Shown: positions 51,299 through 61,109, numbered from the stretch's first letter. The stretch: 64,000 nucleotides of DNA from Roseiarcus sp963820095 (GCA_963820095.1 CAWFZA010000023.1:124001-188000); one strand, 5' to 3'. Translations and numbers: made by a program. Notes: generated by a model from the letters alone, not told the origin.

Positions 51299-52762
51299 TT
51301 GGCGACAGAGCCGCGCCATCCGGCCGAGGACCACTCGACGCTGAAGCAGCGCGCGGCGGCGGCCTCGATCGTCGCGAGCACAATCCTGGCCGTGCTCAAG
51401 CTGGCGGCCGGCATGGCTTCCGGCTCGCTCGCGCTTCTCTCGGAGGGCGCGCACAACACGATCGACATCGGCGCAAGCGCGCTGACCCTTTTCGCCGTGC
51501 GCGAGGCCGACAAGCCGGCGGACGCCGATCATCCGTTTGGCCACGCCAAGATCGAGGCGGTGGCGGCCTTGGCCGAGACCGGCCTTCTCGCTGCGCTCGC
51601 GATCGGCGTCGCGATCCAGGCGATCACGCGCATCCGCGGCGGCGACGTTGCAGTTGACGCGGGCGCGTTCGCAATCGGCGCGATCTTGTTCTCGATCGTC
51701 GTCGATATTGTGCGCTGGCGGGCGCTGACACATGCGGCGCGCACGACCTCGAGCCAAGCGCTCGCCGCCGATGCCCTGCACTATTCGAGCGACCTCGTCG
51801 CGTCCGTTCTGGTCCTCTTCGGCCTTATCGCGACGCGCGCGGGCTTCCCCCATGCCGACGCGCTGGCGGCGATCGGCGTCGCTGGCTTCATCGGCGTCGC
51901 AGGCTATCGCCTGGGACGAACGACGATCGACGCGCTCGTCGACCGCGCGCCGGAGGGACTGACCGACGCGATCCGCAGCCTCGTCATGCACGACACGAGC
52001 GTCGCCGGAATCGAGGCGATTCGCGTGAGGCCAAGCGGGGCCAAGATCGTGGGCGACGTCGTCGTCTCGGTGTCGCGCACGCTACCGCTCGAGCGCGTGG
52101 CGGGGATCAAGGCCGAGCTGCAATCCCGGATCGTCCGGAAATGGCCGCACGCCGAACTGACGATTACCGCCAATCCGCTCGCGCTTGACGACGAGACGAT
52201 CCTCGAGCGGGTGCTGGTGATCGCCGCGCGCCGCGGCCTGCCGGTGCACCACGTGACCATCCAGGACATTGAAGGGCGCAAGACTGTCACTCTCGATCTC
52301 GAGGTCGATGGCGCGATGACGCTCGGCGAGGCTCATCGGCTCGCCTCCGGGCTCGAAGACGCGATCGCCGGGGAAATCGGCGACGACGTCGAGGTCGAGA
52401 CCCATATCGAACCGGCTGAGCCGGAGGCCAGCGGACAACTGGCCGAACCGGGCCTCGCGCACCGCATCGAAGCCTTGCTCGCCGCCGCCGCCGCCGAGCA
52501 GGGCCGCGTGCGCGACATCCACGATGTGCGGGTGCGGGAAACTTCGGGCGGCGTGTTCGTTCTCTTCCATTGCCGCGTCGATGCCGAGACGCCGGTCGAG
52601 ACCGTTCACGGCGCTGTCGATTCGCTCGAGCGCTCGGTCAAGGAATCTTTCCCTGAAGCGCGCCGAGTCGTCGGGCATGCGGAGCCGGTGGGCGGCGCGA
52701 ATGGCGCAGGCGCCGACTCGACTCCGTCCGCTCACGGTGCTTCGATGCGCCGCTCATCCTGA
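51299..52762 (+). CDS. Cation diffusion facilitator (metal efflux) transporter
   Basis: A 487-residue CDF transporter exporting divalent metals by proton antiport. Six membrane helices; the metal-site motifs are HNTID (SEGAHNTIDIGASALTLF) and HYSSD (DALHYSSDLVASVLVLF). The long cytoplasmic tail contains two CDF-like ferredoxin-fold parts (VVSVSRTLPLERVAGIKAEL; LDLEVDGAMTLGEAHRLASG) and an extended Glu-rich C-terminus. Members of this longer form are common in rhizobia. The TTG at 51299 is the only workable start and has no clear ribosome site, so the N-terminus is uncertain. Confidence 0.87.
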   Translation: MATEPRHPAEDHSTLKQRAAAASIVASTILAVLKLAAGMASGSLALLSEGAHNTIDIGASALTLFAVREADKPADADHPFGHAKIEAVAALAETGLLAALAIGVAIQAITRIRGGDVAVDAGAFAIGAILFSIVVDIVRWRALTHAARTTSSQALAADALHYSSDLVASVLVLFGLIATRAGFPHADALAAIGVAGFIGVAGYRLGRTTIDALVDRAPEGLTDAIRSLVMHDTSVAGIEAIRVRPSGAKIVGDVVVSVSRTLPLERVAGIKAELQSRIVRKWPHAELTITANPLALDDETILERVLVIAARRGLPVHHVTIQDIEGRKTVTLDLEVDGAMTLGEAHRLASGLEDAIAGEIGDDVEVETHIEPAEPEASGQLAEPGLAHRIEALLAAAAAEQGRVRDIHDVRVRETSGGVFVLFHCRVDAETPVETVHGAVDSLERSVKESFPEARRVVGHAEPVGGANGAGADSTPSAHGASMRRSS

Positions 52763-52786
52763 TCATTGGCGCGAAGGCGAGATCCG

Positions 52787-53122
52787 ATGCTTCGAGTCAC
52801 AGCGCTGTTGTGTGTCCTTATCGCAATGCCCAGCGCCGCCGTGGCGGAAGACAATAAGCCCAAGGTCCACGGCAAGTCGCTGACGCTGAGCTGTGCAGAA
52901 TGGAAGCGCAATCAGGATGGGTTGTGGACCAATACCGGGCCGTTGCTCGTCGGGACAGACATGGTGAACAGCGTGACCTTGCGCGGCGCGAAGGAAACGC
53001 AGGCCTTGGAGACGAAGTGCGCAAACGGGTCGAGTCCTCCCGCCATCCCGGCGCGAAGCGTTGATGCGACGAAACACGCGAGGCATAGGCGTCGCCCCGC
53101 CCAACCTGCCGATGGGACCTAG
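52787..53122 (+). CDS. Small exported hypothetical protein
   Basis: A 111-residue protein. Signal peptide LRVTALLCVLIAMPSAAVAE, then KSLTLSCAEWKRNQDGLWTN, TGPLLVGTDMVNSVTLRGAK and ETQALETKCANG: two Cys that could pair. No family with a known function is recognised. The ATG at 52787 follows a gcgag stretch and directly precedes the signal peptide. It is 24 bp downstream of the CDF gene. The C-terminal Arg/His-rich end may reflect a frame change. Confidence 0.65.
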   Translation: MLRVTALLCVLIAMPSAAVAEDNKPKVHGKSLTLSCAEWKRNQDGLWTNTGPLLVGTDMVNSVTLRGAKETQALETKCANGSSPPAIPARSVDATKHARHRRRPAQPADGT

Positions 53123-53234
53123 AGGCCCCGGCAACCTCCACGCGCGGCGGGTCATGACCGGTCATGCCGATTGCGGTCCTGCCTGAAGCGCGATTTGCAG
53201 GATTCTGCAATACTGCGCCACTCGAGGAGGTGCG

Positions 53235-54392
53235 ATGACCGAAACGCAGCCGGCAAATAGCGCCTCAGCGCAAATCGCCGCCACAACCTCGGGCTGGCGC
53301 AGTCGCTGGCTCTATCCGGTCTTTCGTATTGGCTTTCTTGTCCTCGCCGCCGCGCTCATTTGGTACACGGCCGGACACTGGGACCGCTGGACGGGCGCCG
53401 CGCGCTTCGAATCGACGGACGACGCCTTTGTCGCCGGCGACGTGACGCCGCTCTCCGCGCGCGTGTCCGGATACATCACCGAAATGCCGGTCAATGACTT
53501 TCAGGCCATCCGCAAGGGCGATCTGATCGCCGTCATTGATCCGTCCGACTACAAGGCTCAACTTGACTTGGCTCAAGCCAATCTCGCCGCAGCTGAGGCC
53601 ACGCTCGCCAATCTCGAGAACCAGCGCACGGTCCAGCAGGCCCTTGTCCGAGAGGCTGAGGCGACAATCGACGCGAGCGAGGCCGACGTGCTGCGCTACC
53701 AGCTCGAGGATCAGCGCCAGCGCAACCTGTTCAAGACCGGAATCGCCGGAACCCAACAGCTGGTCGAACAGGCCGACGACAACGCGAAGAAGGCCCTTGC
53801 GCAACGCCGTCTGAACGAAGCGCAACTCGATCAACAGAAGGCGGCGCTGGCGGCGATCGACATTCAGGAGAGGCAGCTTCGCGCCCAGATCCATGCGGCG
53901 GAGGCGCAGGTCGCGCTGGCCTCCGACAATTTGCGCTATACGCGAATCTTATCGCCCGCCGACGGTCTCGTGGGCCAGCGGCAAGTGCGCCTCGGGCAAT
54001 TCGTCAATGTCGGGACGCAAGTGATCGCCGTCCTTCCCCTGCCGAACATCTGGGCCATTGCGAACTTCAAAGAGACGCAGATGACCAACATCCGCGCCGG
54101 CCAGCCGGCCCGCGTGACCGTCGACGCCTTTCCCGACCTCAAGCTCACGGGCCACGTGGATTCTTGGTCGCCAGGGACGGGCAGCACCTTCGCGCTGCTT
54201 CCGCCGGACAACGCAACCGGGAACTTCACCAAGGTGGTTCAGCGCGTGCCGGTGAAGATCGTCCTCGACAGCAACCCTGCGCTTGGAACGCTGGTGAGGC
54301 CCGGCATGTCCGTCGAGGCCACGATTGACACGGGCGCGGGCCATGCGCAGAGCAGCGGCCCCGCGACGAGCGATGCAGCGCCTCGCCCATGA
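53235..54392 (+). CDS. EmrA-type membrane fusion protein (HlyD family)
   Basis: A 385-residue periplasmic adaptor of a multidrug efflux pump. One N-terminal membrane anchor (YPVFRIGFLVLAAALIWYTA), then the lipoyl-like start DAFVAGDVTPLSARVSGYIT, a coiled-coil hairpin (LAQANLAAAEATLANLENQR to AALAAIDIQERQLRAQIHAA), and RILSPADGLVGQRQVRLGQF. An aggagg ribosome site precedes the ATG. The stop overlaps the start of the MFS gene by 4 bases. Confidence 0.92.
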   Translation: MTETQPANSASAQIAATTSGWRSRWLYPVFRIGFLVLAAALIWYTAGHWDRWTGAARFESTDDAFVAGDVTPLSARVSGYITEMPVNDFQAIRKGDLIAVIDPSDYKAQLDLAQANLAAAEATLANLENQRTVQQALVREAEATIDASEADVLRYQLEDQRQRNLFKTGIAGTQQLVEQADDNAKKALAQRRLNEAQLDQQKAALAAIDIQERQLRAQIHAAEAQVALASDNLRYTRILSPADGLVGQRQVRLGQFVNVGTQVIAVLPLPNIWAIANFKETQMTNIRAGQPARVTVDAFPDLKLTGHVDSWSPGTGSTFALLPPDNATGNFTKVVQRVPVKIVLDSNPALGTLVRPGMSVEATIDTGAGHAQSSGPATSDAAPRP

Positions 54393-56017
54393 CCGCAGTT
54401 CCCGCTCCCCTCCGTTCAATGGACGCGGAGGTCCGCGCGCCCGCTCCAATCACCTGCGCCGGCATCGCTGCACAAGCCGGCGGAGCCCGATATATCCGGC
54501 TCGACCCCGATTCGCTCAGGCCCTACATCGGCATTCTGGGCGTCCTGATCGGCGCGCTCCTTTCGACCATCGGCAGCCGCATTACGACCTTCGGGCTCGC
54601 CGACCTGCGCGGCGGACTGCACTTCGGTTTCGACGAAGGCGCGTGGATGACGACGAGCTTCGGCGTCGGCCAGATGCTCATCGGCGTCGCCTGCCCCTAT
54701 CTCGGCGCCATTTTCAGCGTTCGGCGCATTCTTCTGTACGGAATGGCGCTGCTGTTCGTGGCCAGCCTGCTGGCGCCCTTGTCGCCCAATCTCACCGCCT
54801 TCCTCACGGCGCAATTTCTCGCCGGCGTTGGCGCCGGAACCTTCATCCCGCTCACCATCGGCTTCATCGTCCGCAATCTGCCGCAGCGTCTCGTCGTTTA
54901 CGGCCTCGCAGTCTACGCGATGAATTCCGAGCTGTCGCAGAACGTCGCGGCCTCGCTCGAGGGCTGGTACTCGGACAGCCTGTCATGGCGCTGGATCGAA
55001 TGGCAATATTGCCTGGCGCTGCCGGTCATGTTCGCGTGCATCTGGTACGGCGTGCCGCGCGAGAAGGTCAATTTCGCGCTGCTGCGCGATCTCGACTGGC
55101 CCGGACTCGTCTATTCGGGCTTCGGTTTCGCTCTTCTGTACGCGGGTCTCGACCAGGGCAACCGGCTGGACTGGAACAACAACGGTCTCGTCAATGGCCT
55201 GCTGCTCTCGGGCGGATTGCTCACCCTCGCCTTCGTCGTGCGCGAGCTTTGGGTTGAAAAGCCGTTTCTCAACCTTCGCCTGCTCGCCCGAGGAGGGCTT
55301 GTCGCGATCCTGCTTTTGGTGACCGGCTTCCGGTTCATCATTCTCTCGACCGCCTACATCATTCCAACCTACCTTCAGGTGGTGCAGAACTATCGGGAGT
55401 TGCAGGTCGGCTCGGTTTTGCTCTGGATCGCCCTGCCCCAGCTGCTGATCGTCCTGCCGCTCGGCTGGCTTCTGCAACGCGTGGACCCGCGTCTCACGCT
55501 GGCGCTCGGCGCGATTCTGATCGGCGTCGCCTGTCTCATGGGGACCGGCCTCACCACCGATTGGGCGACCGACGATTTCCTGCCGTCGCAGATCCTGCAG
55601 GCGATCGGCCAATCGTTCGCACTGACCTCTGTGGTCGTTCTCGCCGTTCGATCGATGAGCCCGGCCGACGTGTTGACGATCGGCACGCTGTTCCAGACCA
55701 GTCGCCTGTTCGGCGGCGAGATCGGAACCGCCTTCATGCAGACCTTCGTGCGCGTGCGCGAGCAGGTCCATTCCAATCTCATCGGCCTGCATGTCGACAG
55801 TCTCGGCGGCATGACCGCCGATCGTCTCGCGGCCTACCGCAACGCGGTCGGCGCGCATTCAAGCGACGCCGCCGTGGCGATCCAGCGCGCCACAAGCCTG
55901 CTCGCGTCGACCGTGGCGAAGCAAGCCGCGGTTCTCGCCTATATCGACGGATTTCTCGCCGCGGCGGTCGGGGCCTTCGTCTGCCTCCTGCTCACCGCCT
56001 TATTGAGGCGGCATTGA
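54389..56017 (+). CDS. DHA2 family MFS efflux transporter (EmrB-type)
   Basis: A 542-residue, 14-helix drug/proton antiporter. Characteristic pieces are LIGALLSTIGSRITTFGLAD, MTTSFGVGQMLIGVACPYLG (motif A region), FLAGVGAGTFIPLTIGFIVR (motif C-like Gly-rich helix) and WLLQRVDPRLTLALGAILIG. With the preceding EmrA-like adaptor and a TolC-type outer-membrane channel encoded elsewhere, it would export hydrophobic compounds. No regulator is adjacent. Confidence 0.92.
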   Translation: MTAVPAPLRSMDAEVRAPAPITCAGIAAQAGGARYIRLDPDSLRPYIGILGVLIGALLSTIGSRITTFGLADLRGGLHFGFDEGAWMTTSFGVGQMLIGVACPYLGAIFSVRRILLYGMALLFVASLLAPLSPNLTAFLTAQFLAGVGAGTFIPLTIGFIVRNLPQRLVVYGLAVYAMNSELSQNVAASLEGWYSDSLSWRWIEWQYCLALPVMFACIWYGVPREKVNFALLRDLDWPGLVYSGFGFALLYAGLDQGNRLDWNNNGLVNGLLLSGGLLTLAFVVRELWVEKPFLNLRLLARGGLVAILLLVTGFRFIILSTAYIIPTYLQVVQNYRELQVGSVLLWIALPQLLIVLPLGWLLQRVDPRLTLALGAILIGVACLMGTGLTTDWATDDFLPSQILQAIGQSFALTSVVVLAVRSMSPADVLTIGTLFQTSRLFGGEIGTAFMQTFVRVREQVHSNLIGLHVDSLGGMTADRLAAYRNAVGAHSSDAAVAIQRATSLLASTVAKQAAVLAYIDGFLAAAVGAFVCLLLTALLRRH

Positions 56018-56045
56018 GAAAAAGCACGCCGTTCCCCTGACAATC

Positions 56046-56065
56046 CGCTAAGCCAAGGCTTAGCG
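56046..56065. repeat. Short inverted repeat
   Basis: cgctaagccaaggcttagcg: 9-bp half-sites around an AA centre. The spacer is too short for a stable RNA hairpin, so it is more like a protein-binding palindrome than a terminator. It lies 28 bp after the efflux gene and 51 bp before the GT8-like gene. Confidence 0.4.
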
Positions 56066-56115
56066 CTAAACTCCTCTCTTACCCGCCTGTGATCACCTCG
56101 AGTCGAACGGGGACT

Positions 56116-57078
56116 ATGAGAACCGCCACTTGCTTCACGCCAGACCGCGCATTCTTCGCGCCGGCTGTGCGGGCGATCGCGTCACTGGTCGAGGCCGAAC
56201 CTAGCGTCGAGCGCGAGATTTTCCTGATCTGCGAGCCGGATGATGTCGCGCCCGGCTTTGATAAGCTGCCGGCCCCTCTGCGCGACCGCATCAAGCTCCT
56301 GACCCTCGACTTCAAGCGCTTCGACACGAATCTCGCGGGCAGAGGCCGCTTTTCGCGCGCGGTGTTCCGGCGCCTGTTTCTCGACGAGATCCTGCCATCT
56401 CGGTTCGAGCGGATCGTCACCGTCGATTCCGACATGCTGATCGTTCGCGATGGACTTAAGCGGCTTGAAAGCTTCGACCTTCGCGGCAGGCCGCTCGCCG
56501 CGGCTTACGACATGATCTTTCTCATGGACTTCAAGGGCGACGCGCTGGCCCGTCAATTCCAGCGTTCGCGCCGGTCGCTCGGTCTGGCCCTCGACACGCC
56601 CTACTTCAACGCCGGGCTCATGGCGATCGACAGGGCCGCGTGGCGGGCCGAAAAGCTGACGGAGCGCGTCACGAAGGCGCTTCGCGATGAGCCCGAGCTC
56701 TATCCGTTCATGGAGCAGGACGCGCTCAACGCTGCGCTCAGAGGCAATTTCGCGCCGCTCTCGCCCCGCTTCAATTTCATGGGCGACTTTTTCCTGCTCG
56801 ACCTCGAACGTCGGCTTGAGCCGATCGTGCTGCATTTCGTCAACGCGCCGAAGCCGTGGGAGCTTGGCCGCTGGCGCGGCGAAGCGAGGTTCGCCGAGAA
56901 CTATCGCGCCTGGTTCGCCGGCTCGCCCTGGCCCGACTTGGCGAAATCCCCCGCCGCGCCTCCATGGCGTCGGACCCGGCCGCGGCTCACGCCGCTGAGG
57001 CGAGATTTCGCCCGGCGATTGTCTGGGTTCCTTGCTGAGACGCCTTTTATCGATGGGCCGTTGACCGTCCGGGCCTGA
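56116..57078 (+). CDS. Glycosyltransferase family 8-like protein
   Basis: A 320-residue sugar transferase. N-terminal ATCFTPDRAFFAPAVRAIAS; the DxD metal-nucleotide motif in IVTVDSDMLIVRD; PYFNAGLMAIDRAAW; MEQDALNAAL; LHFVNAPKPWELG. These are the usual GT8 blocks for LPS or glycogenin-type transferases. The ATG at 56116 is chosen; a GTG at 56089 is in frame. The acceptor is unknown; cell-surface polysaccharide is probable. Confidence 0.85.
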   Translation: MRTATCFTPDRAFFAPAVRAIASLVEAEPSVEREIFLICEPDDVAPGFDKLPAPLRDRIKLLTLDFKRFDTNLAGRGRFSRAVFRRLFLDEILPSRFERIVTVDSDMLIVRDGLKRLESFDLRGRPLAAAYDMIFLMDFKGDALARQFQRSRRSLGLALDTPYFNAGLMAIDRAAWRAEKLTERVTKALRDEPELYPFMEQDALNAALRGNFAPLSPRFNFMGDFFLLDLERRLEPIVLHFVNAPKPWELGRWRGEARFAENYRAWFAGSPWPDLAKSPAAPPWRRTRPRLTPLRRDFARRLSGFLAETPFIDGPLTVRA

Positions 57079-57102
57079 GCCTTGAAATCTGGGAGTGGAA
57101 TC

Positions 57103-57546
57103 TTGAAAGCGACCTTGTGGATTGTTGCGATGGCCTGCGGCTGCTTCCAGGTCGTTCAGGCGATGACCAACGGTTCGGCTGTCCGTTCGGGAATAGACCC
57201 GATATGGGTCGGCACGATGTCGGCCACCGTCTCCACCCTGTCGCTGGTCTTGGTCGCGGTTGTGCTGTACCGCCTGCCGCTTCCCGACAAGAGCCTCGTC
57301 ATGGCGCATGGATTGAAAGTCGTGGCCGGCGGCATGATGGGCGGCTTTATCGTCGCGGGCCTCGCCTTCGTCGCGCCCAGGCTCGGACCGACGCAGACGT
57401 TCATGCTCTACTTCGTCGTCATCGCAGTCTCGTCGACGCTCGTTGACGGTTTCGGCCTTCTCGGAACGCAAGCAAGGCCGCTCGAAGCGCGACAGCTCGT
57501 CGGCGTGGTCATCGCTGGCGTTGGGCTCCTGCTCGCGCGCTCCTGA
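57103..57546 (+). CDS. Small DMT-type membrane protein (YdcZ/DUF606-like)
   Basis: A 147-residue, five-helix membrane protein: KATLWIVAMACGCFQVVQAM, TNGSAVRSGIDPIWVGTMSA, TVSTLSLVLVAVVLYRLPLP, GGMMGGFIVAGLAFVAPRLG, LVGVVIAGVGLLLARS. This is the DMT-superfamily DUF606 family, which usually works as a pair; only one copy is seen. The TTG at 57103 with a gggagtgga site is preferred over the TTG at 57082. Confidence 0.8.
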   Translation: MKATLWIVAMACGCFQVVQAMTNGSAVRSGIDPIWVGTMSATVSTLSLVLVAVVLYRLPLPDKSLVMAHGLKVVAGGMMGGFIVAGLAFVAPRLGPTQTFMLYFVVIAVSSTLVDGFGLLGTQARPLEARQLVGVVIAGVGLLLARS

Positions 57547-57863
57547 GCCGTTGGCCCTTGCCGCAGGGCGCGAAGAAAGCGCGACCGGCGCGTGCACGCC
57601 GGGCGAAGCTCGGCAAGGCGCGTTATGATTCCCGGATCCAGCGGGCCCGGCGATCCAGTCCCACGTAAGCGTCCACCGGTAGACTTGATGAAGAGCCGGT
57701 CATCACTGGATCACGCCGAACACTTTACCTTACGTTACTTATAGTCTCATGTATAGTATGGGTAACATTTTGTTACGGTTAAACGATATTTAAGTATTGA
57801 CCCCAAGAATGGCCTCGAAGCGTCGGCGTATCTCGAGCCGGCGCGGCAATTCTGGGGTGGCCA
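57547..57863. other. Upstream region of the outer-membrane protein gene
   Basis: 317 bp without a gene. From 57720 it becomes A/T-rich (tatagtctcatgtatagtat and ttgttacggttaaacg), unlike the surrounding DNA, and probably contains the promoter of the outer-membrane protein gene. No exact -35/-10 pair is asserted. Confidence 0.5.
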
Positions 57864-58823
57864 ATGAAGGTTCTCATATCTCTCGCGTGCGCCGGAGCGA
57901 TCATGGCGGCGCCAGCCTCAGCCGCCGATCTGTTGGGGACGGCTGCGCCGCTGACCCTGCCCGCGCCCTCGAGCCCATTGATCTTCGAGTCCGGCTCGAA
58001 TTGGTATGTGCGCGGCGATATCGGGGTCACCTTCGACAACGCGCCCAAGCTGTCGTTCTCGGCCATATCCACGCCGCCGCCCGGTTTCTTCGGTTCGCCC
58101 CTGTCGGCCTATTCCGGGCGGAACATCCACACGACCGACTTCACCGGCGGCGCCGGCGTGGGTTACCGCTTCAACAATTACTTGCGCTTTGACGCGACCT
58201 GGGACTACCGCAACGGGCCTGGAGGATCGAGCAATTCAACCGTCGTCTGTCCCTACGGGCTGACCGGACTGACAAGCCAAGTTCCGCCCAATCCCCTCAT
58301 CGGCTACCTCTACAACCCCACGAACACCTGCATCGGTTCGACGAGCCTAAACCAGCACAACAATACGTTTCTGGGCAACGCATATGTCGATCTCGGAACC
58401 TACTATGGCTTCACGCCCTATGTCGGCGGCGGCCTCGGTTTCAACATCAACACCATGTCGGGAAGCCTCAACTTCAACGAGACCGCCAACGGTCAGCCTT
58501 ACGCCGCCAATCTCACCCCGACTGGCGCGTTTCCGCAGCTTTGGGTCGATCAGTTCGGGACTCTGATCAACCCGCAGCCCAATATCGCGTTCACGCAACA
58601 AAACTGGAACCGATCAATCAGCTCGACGACCTACACCGTGGCCTGGGCGCTGGCGGCGGGTCTCGGATTCCAGCTGACCCCCAGCGCGACACTCGATATC
58701 GGCTATCGATATCTGAACAGCGGCGCGATCACCAACCTCATCAACCCGCAGACGGGCATGACCGTCAAGCAGAACAATTGGTCACAGCAAATCCGGATCG
58801 GCCTTCGCTACACCATACAATAG
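57864..58823 (+). CDS. Outer-membrane beta-barrel protein
   Basis: A 319-residue protein: signal peptide MKVLISLACAGAIMAAPASA, then AADLLG, a mature start common in rhizobial porin-like proteins. Repeated amphipathic strands follow (WYVRGDIGVTFDN, GAGVGYRFNNYLRFDATWDY, GFTPYVGGGLGFNINTM, LDIGYRYLNSGAI) and the last strand QQIRIGLRYTIQ. This is the Omp25/31-like immunoreactive barrel family. An outer-membrane structural role is inferred; the pore function is unknown. Confidence 0.85.
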   Translation: MKVLISLACAGAIMAAPASAADLLGTAAPLTLPAPSSPLIFESGSNWYVRGDIGVTFDNAPKLSFSAISTPPPGFFGSPLSAYSGRNIHTTDFTGGAGVGYRFNNYLRFDATWDYRNGPGGSSNSTVVCPYGLTGLTSQVPPNPLIGYLYNPTNTCIGSTSLNQHNNTFLGNAYVDLGTYYGFTPYVGGGLGFNINTMSGSLNFNETANGQPYAANLTPTGAFPQLWVDQFGTLINPQPNIAFTQQNWNRSISSTTYTVAWALAAGLGFQLTPSATLDIGYRYLNSGAITNLINPQTGMTVKQNNWSQQIRIGLRYTIQ

Positions 58824-59073
58824 AGGCCCCGGCCAATCGGCAGCAGGTCCGCCCGCCGACCGCTTGAGGCGCCGCAAGTTTCGGTCGTCCGAGCCGCCTC
58901 GTTCCGAGAGGCGCTGCGCGGCGGCGAAGCCTGAGCCCAACCGTCTAGGCTCCTCGAAAGAGCGGCTCCTGGAAAGAGCGACTTGTTTCGATCGCGACGC
59001 CATGCGAGGTTTGCGAACCGCCGATAAGATCGAAGCGAATTCGGCGCGAATCTCGAATGAGGGAGGGACGCCC

Positions 59074-60006
59074 ATGGTCAGAATGGTCGCGAGGCTGATC
59101 GCCGTCGCGTTGTTTGCACTTTCACTGCCGCTAGCGGTTCAAGCCAAGACATTTTACTGGATCTCGCACGGGAGCCCCGCGGATCCGGTCTGGACCTATT
59201 TCCTCGCTGGCGCGAATATGTGGGCGAAGGACACCGGCCAGACGGTCAGGACGTCGTTCCACAACGGCGACGTGCCCTCGCAGCAGGAAGCGATCCGCGC
59301 CGCCATCGCCGCGAAAGCCGACGCGATCGTCACCACGAGCCCTGATCCGGGGAGCCTGGTCGATGTGGTGAAGGAAGCGCGCGCGGCTGGCATCCCGGTC
59401 ATCAACTTCAACACGCCCGACCCGAAAGTGAACTTCACGGCTTACGTCGGCGGCGACCTTCTCGTCGTCGGAAAGGCGTGGGCGCAATATCTCGTCGATC
59501 ACAAGTTGGTGAAGTCCGGCGACTTCGTCTGGATGCCGGTCGAGGTTCCGGGCGCGAGCTACGGCGTCGAAGAGAAGAAGGGCATCGACGCCGTCTTCGG
59601 ACCGCTCAATATCAAGACGGAAGTGACCGACTCGACGCTTGACCAGGCGACCGTCATCTCGCGCATGAGCGACTACCTTACCGCCAACAAGGGAAAGATC
59701 ACCGCGATCATCGGCCTTGGCGATATGGTGACGGGCTCGATCAAGCGCGTGTTCGACCAAGTCGGCGTCAAGCCGGGCGAAATCCCGGTCGTAGGCTGGG
59801 GCAATTCGCGCGACACGACCGCGGAAGTCAAGGACGGTTACGTCAACGCGGCCATGTGGCAGGACCCGCAGGCGACGAGCTATCTCGCCTTGTCGCTCGG
59901 CGCGATGGCCTCGGGCGGCGTGCCGCCGGGCTTCAACATCACGGTCGGCTCGCTCTATGACAAGTCGACCGTCGACACCTACGACAAGATGATGTCGGGC
60001 AAGTAA
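59074..60006 (+). CDS. Sugar-type ABC transporter substrate-binding protein
   Basis: A 310-residue periplasmic receptor (Peripla_BP_4 / ribose-type). Signal peptide ARLIAVALFALSLPLAVQAK. The fold's blocks: FYWISHGSPADPVWTYFLAG, AAIAAKADAIVTTSPDPGSL, GIPVINFNTPDPKVNFTAYV, GVKPGEIPVVGWGNSRDTTA and YVNAAMWQDPQATSYLALS. An agggaggga site precedes the ATG. First gene of a three-gene importer operon; the sugar is not evident. Confidence 0.9.
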   Translation: MVRMVARLIAVALFALSLPLAVQAKTFYWISHGSPADPVWTYFLAGANMWAKDTGQTVRTSFHNGDVPSQQEAIRAAIAAKADAIVTTSPDPGSLVDVVKEARAAGIPVINFNTPDPKVNFTAYVGGDLLVVGKAWAQYLVDHKLVKSGDFVWMPVEVPGASYGVEEKKGIDAVFGPLNIKTEVTDSTLDQATVISRMSDYLTANKGKITAIIGLGDMVTGSIKRVFDQVGVKPGEIPVVGWGNSRDTTAEVKDGYVNAAMWQDPQATSYLALSLGAMASGGVPPGFNITVGSLYDKSTVDTYDKMMSGK

Positions 60007-60119
60007 GCGCCGAACGCATTCCCCGTCCCGCGCTAAGCCTGCCGGGACGGGAGCCTTATCCTCATGAGCTTGAGCCCGTCGGCGCCCGCCTTCGCCGCCC
60101 TTCCCTCCGGTGACCGGAC

Positions 60120-61106
60120 TTGACACAGACGTCTCTCCTCCGACGCTTCATATCGGCGCCGGAGTTCGGCCCGTTCGTGCTGCTGATCCTTGAGATCGCG
60201 GTCTTCGCGTCGATCAATTCCGCCTTCCTGTCGCCGCTCAACATCTCCAACACGCTCACCTTCACCGTCGAGCTCGGTCTTATCGCGCTCGCCATGACGC
60301 TTCTCATGACCTCGGGCGAATTCGACCTGTCGGTCGGTTCGGTGTTCGGCTTCGCGCCGGTCGTGATGTGGACCCTCTACAATTCCGGCGAGACCTCGCT
60401 GTTCGTCGGCTTCGTCGCCGCCCTCGTCATCTCGGCTGGAATCGGCCTGTTCAACGGCCTGTTCGTCACCCGCCTCAAGATCCCCTCGTTCCTTGTGACG
60501 CTCGGCATGCTGCTCGTCGTGCGCGGCGTCGCGCTGTTCGTCACCGACGGGTTTCCCCAGCGCACCTGGAGCGCGGGCAGCCAATGGCTCGCCGAGCTTC
60601 TGGTCGGCGACTTCTATGTCGGGCCGTTTCGCGTCTATGCGTCGCTGTTCTGGTTCGCCGCGGCGGCGATCATCCTCGGCTATGTCCTGACGCAGTCGAA
60701 ATTCGGCAACTGGATCCAGGCGGCGGGCGGAAATCCAGTGGCGGCGCGGGCGCGTGGCGTGAATGTGAACGCGGTCAAGGTCTGGCTGTTCGTCCTGAGC
60801 GCCGTCATGTCGGCTTTCGCGGGCATCATCAGCTCGATCCGCACCTCCGCCGCAAATCCGAACAGCGGAACCGGGTATGAGCTCGAAGTGATCGCGATGG
60901 TCGTGATCGGCGGCACGGCGCTCACCGGCGGGCGAGGCACCATCATCGGCACGGTGCTCGGCATCCTCATCCTGCGCGTGATGCGCAACGGCATCGTGCT
61001 CGTCGGCGTGCCCGGCCTCGCCTACAACATCTTCATCGGCGCCATCATTCTCGGCATGATGGCTCTCCATTCCTGGCTCGAGCGCCGACATCAGGCGGGG
61101 ACCTGA
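60120..61106 (+). CDS. Sugar-type ABC transporter permease
   Basis: A 328-residue RbsC-like inner-membrane permease with eight to ten helices: FGPFVLLILEIAVFASINSA, LIALAMTLLMTSGEFDLSVG (the family motif GxFDLSVGS), FLVTLGMLLVVRGVALFVTD, GNPVAARARGVNVNAVKVWL and IAMVVIGGTALTGGRGTIIG. The start is the TTG at 60120. It forms a homodimer channel with the ATPase encoded 3 bp downstream. Confidence 0.92.
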   Translation: MTQTSLLRRFISAPEFGPFVLLILEIAVFASINSAFLSPLNISNTLTFTVELGLIALAMTLLMTSGEFDLSVGSVFGFAPVVMWTLYNSGETSLFVGFVAALVISAGIGLFNGLFVTRLKIPSFLVTLGMLLVVRGVALFVTDGFPQRTWSAGSQWLAELLVGDFYVGPFRVYASLFWFAAAAIILGYVLTQSKFGNWIQAAGGNPVAARARGVNVNAVKVWLFVLSAVMSAFAGIISSIRTSAANPNSGTGYELEVIAMVVIGGTALTGGRGTIIGTVLGILILRVMRNGIVLVGVPGLAYNIFIGAIILGMMALHSWLERRHQAGT

Positions 61107-61109
61107 ACG

